Assembly (NCBI RefSeq): GCF_000499525.1
Contig: NZ_HG529275.1
Location: forward strand, 1-64,000
Direction of reading: 5' to 3'
Origin: Faecalimicrobium dakarense
Lineage (GTDB): Bacteria > Bacillota > Clostridia > Peptostreptococcales > Peptostreptococcaceae
DNA: 64,000 nt
Shown: positions 63,133-64,000 of the stretch, piece by piece
How the letters are laid out: each line of letters opens with the position of its first letter
How positions within the stretch are numbered: position 1 is the stretch's first letter
Notes under the pieces: model-generated
The model's database searches: none
The model's input: the letters and a program-made list of their open reading frames with translations, nothing else
Told to the model about the DNA's origin: nothing
Program-made: the position numbers and the translations under genes

Positions 63133-64000
63133 ATGAATAGAGGAATTAGGGGATTATTATTTATAATATTATTTACAACATTAATAACATTCCTAGGGGG
63201 TAAGGATGTATTAGCTATAAATAATGAAGAAAATAGAAATTTTGAAAGAATAACAATAGGAGATGGATTATCTCAAACCACTATAAAATCTATATTTCAA
63301 GACAGTAGAGGATATATGTGGCTTGGTACAAGTGATGGCTTAAATAAATATAATGGTCATAAATTCGAAGTATATAAATCTAAGAAAGATGAAGAAAATA
63401 GTCTTAGTGGAAACCAAATTACAGATATAGAAGAAGATTCAAAAGGAAATATTTGGGTTGCTACAACTAAGGGATTAAACAGAATAAACAATGACAAAAG
63501 TAGGAGCATAACTAATTACGTATACAAAAAAAATGGATGTAACATATCTGATAATCAAATAACAGATATATTAATATCTAAGAGTGGGGATATACTAGTA
63601 GCAACAGAAGATGGATTGAATAAATATGATGAAAAAAGTGATAATTTTATTAGATTGTATAGTTCTAATGATGAGAAAAATTCACTAAGTAACCAATTTA
63701 TAAATTCTTTAGCCGAAGATGATAATGGATACTATTGGGTTGGAACTAAAAATGGCCTTAATAGAATAAATAAGGGCACTAATAAAGTAACTAAGTATTA
63801 TGCAAATGATAAGGATGAAAACTCTATTAGTAGTAACTATATTTCGAAGGTTTATGTAGACGATTTGAATTTCTTATGGGTAGGTACTCACTATGGAGGA
63901 TTAAATAAAATTGATTTAGATAGTAGTAAAGTAGAAAAATTCATTGCTACAGAAGAAAAAAACAGTATAGCAGGAAATTATATTAGAGATATACTAAGAG
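63133..64000 (+). CDS. Beta-propeller sensor protein, probably a histidine kinase or diguanylate cyclase, 3' end beyond the window
   Basis: The first 289 residues are visible. A signal peptide or anchor helix (about 6-30) is followed by at least five Reg_prop/two-component propeller repeats with the pattern GYMWLGTSDGLNKYNG, GNIWVATTKGLNRINN, GDILVATEDGLNKYDE, GYYWVGTKNGLNRINK and FLWVGTHYGGLNKID. Two seven-bladed propellers normally precede a Y_Y_Y domain, a membrane helix and an output kinase or GGDEF domain; those parts lie outside. The ATG at 63133 follows GGGTGAAG. Confidence 0.85.
   Translation, partial: MNRGIRGLLFIILFTTLITFLGGKDVLAINNEENRNFERITIGDGLSQTTIKSIFQDSRGYMWLGTSDGLNKYNGHKFEVYKSKKDEENSLSGNQITDIEEDSKGNIWVATTKGLNRINNDKSRSITNYVYKKNGCNISDNQITDILISKSGDILVATEDGLNKYDEKSDNFIRLYSSNDEKNSLSNQFINSLAEDDNGYYWVGTKNGLNRINKGTNKVTKYYANDKDENSISSNYISKVYVDDLNFLWVGTHYGGLNKIDLDSSKVEKFIATEEKNSIAGNYIRDILR

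Overview
The window is a 64 kb piece of a very AT-rich, low-GC Gram-positive, anaerobic, spore-forming genome. The evidence is the strong purine ribosome binding sites, spoVA germination genes, a collagen-like spore-surface protein, [FeFe]-hydrogenase maturases, CIRCE- and LexA-type operators and frequent U-tailed hairpin terminators. This fits Clostridia, and the gene content resembles the Peptostreptococcaceae (Clostridioides/Paraclostridium/Romboutsia-like). That placement is inference. No CRISPR array, rRNA, intact insertion sequence or prophage was found. Two tRNA genes (Ser-TGA, Phe-GAA) lie side by side near 55.1 kb.

Layout. 0-9.9 kb: a decaying histidine-utilisation locus (hutU behind a sigma-54 promoter, plus a hutI scrap), GNAT and MerR genes, CIRCE-controlled htpG, a membrane-protein/lipoprotein pair, a cold-shock gene and a MATE pump. 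10.2-15.9 kb: a complete ribose operon rbsRKDACB. 16.2-23.6 kb: small proteins, a NatAB-like ABC exporter, gltS, a truncated azoreductase, and a TetR gene next to oleate hydratase. 23.7-31.3 kb: an AraC/GyrI regulator, an ABC transporter with its own two-component system, and an Rrf2 regulator paired with a FrnE-like oxidoreductase through a shared operator. 31.6-35.0 kb: a spoVA operon of the SpoVA-2mob type (DUF1657, DUF421, spoVAC, spoVAD, spoVAE). 35.4-41.3 kb: a second copy of the membrane-protein/lipoprotein pair, the hydEGF maturation operon and a BFD-like ferredoxin. 43.2-50.7 kb: a five-gene cluster (GH20 enzyme, two anchored TIM-barrel proteins, an anchored HEAT protein, a processive GT2 synthase) that looks like a synthase-dependent exopolysaccharide locus. 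50.8-53.9 kb: a YtrA-type regulator with its ABC transporter. 54-64 kb: the collagen-like protein, tRNAs, a PfkB kinase, a LURP-one protein, thioredoxin, an SOS-box-controlled small gene, an endo/exonuclease, a VanW protein, a degenerate protein kinase, a protein with four near-identical Cys-containing motifs, and the start of a beta-propeller sensor gene.

Six genes (hutU, oleate hydratase, hydG, the GH20 gene, a GH-like gene and the last gene of the ytr-type operon) are each broken by exactly one missing base in a short A run or A/G stretch. The reading frame continues intact on the far side each time. Because functional partners such as hydE and hydF are intact, the most economical reading is systematic one-base sequence errors rather than six pseudogenes. 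Real decay is visible elsewhere: the hutI scrap, a truncated azoR, a partial copy of the 16.5 kb gene at 31.35 kb, and a chimeric scrap at 35.06 kb made from rrf2-like and araC-like pieces.

The most promising undescribed items are the GH20/TIM-barrel/HEAT/GT2 cluster, the four-repeat Cys-motif protein (62375-63004), the two-SOS-box small gene (58659-58820), and the paired Rrf2 operators that define a small redox regulon.
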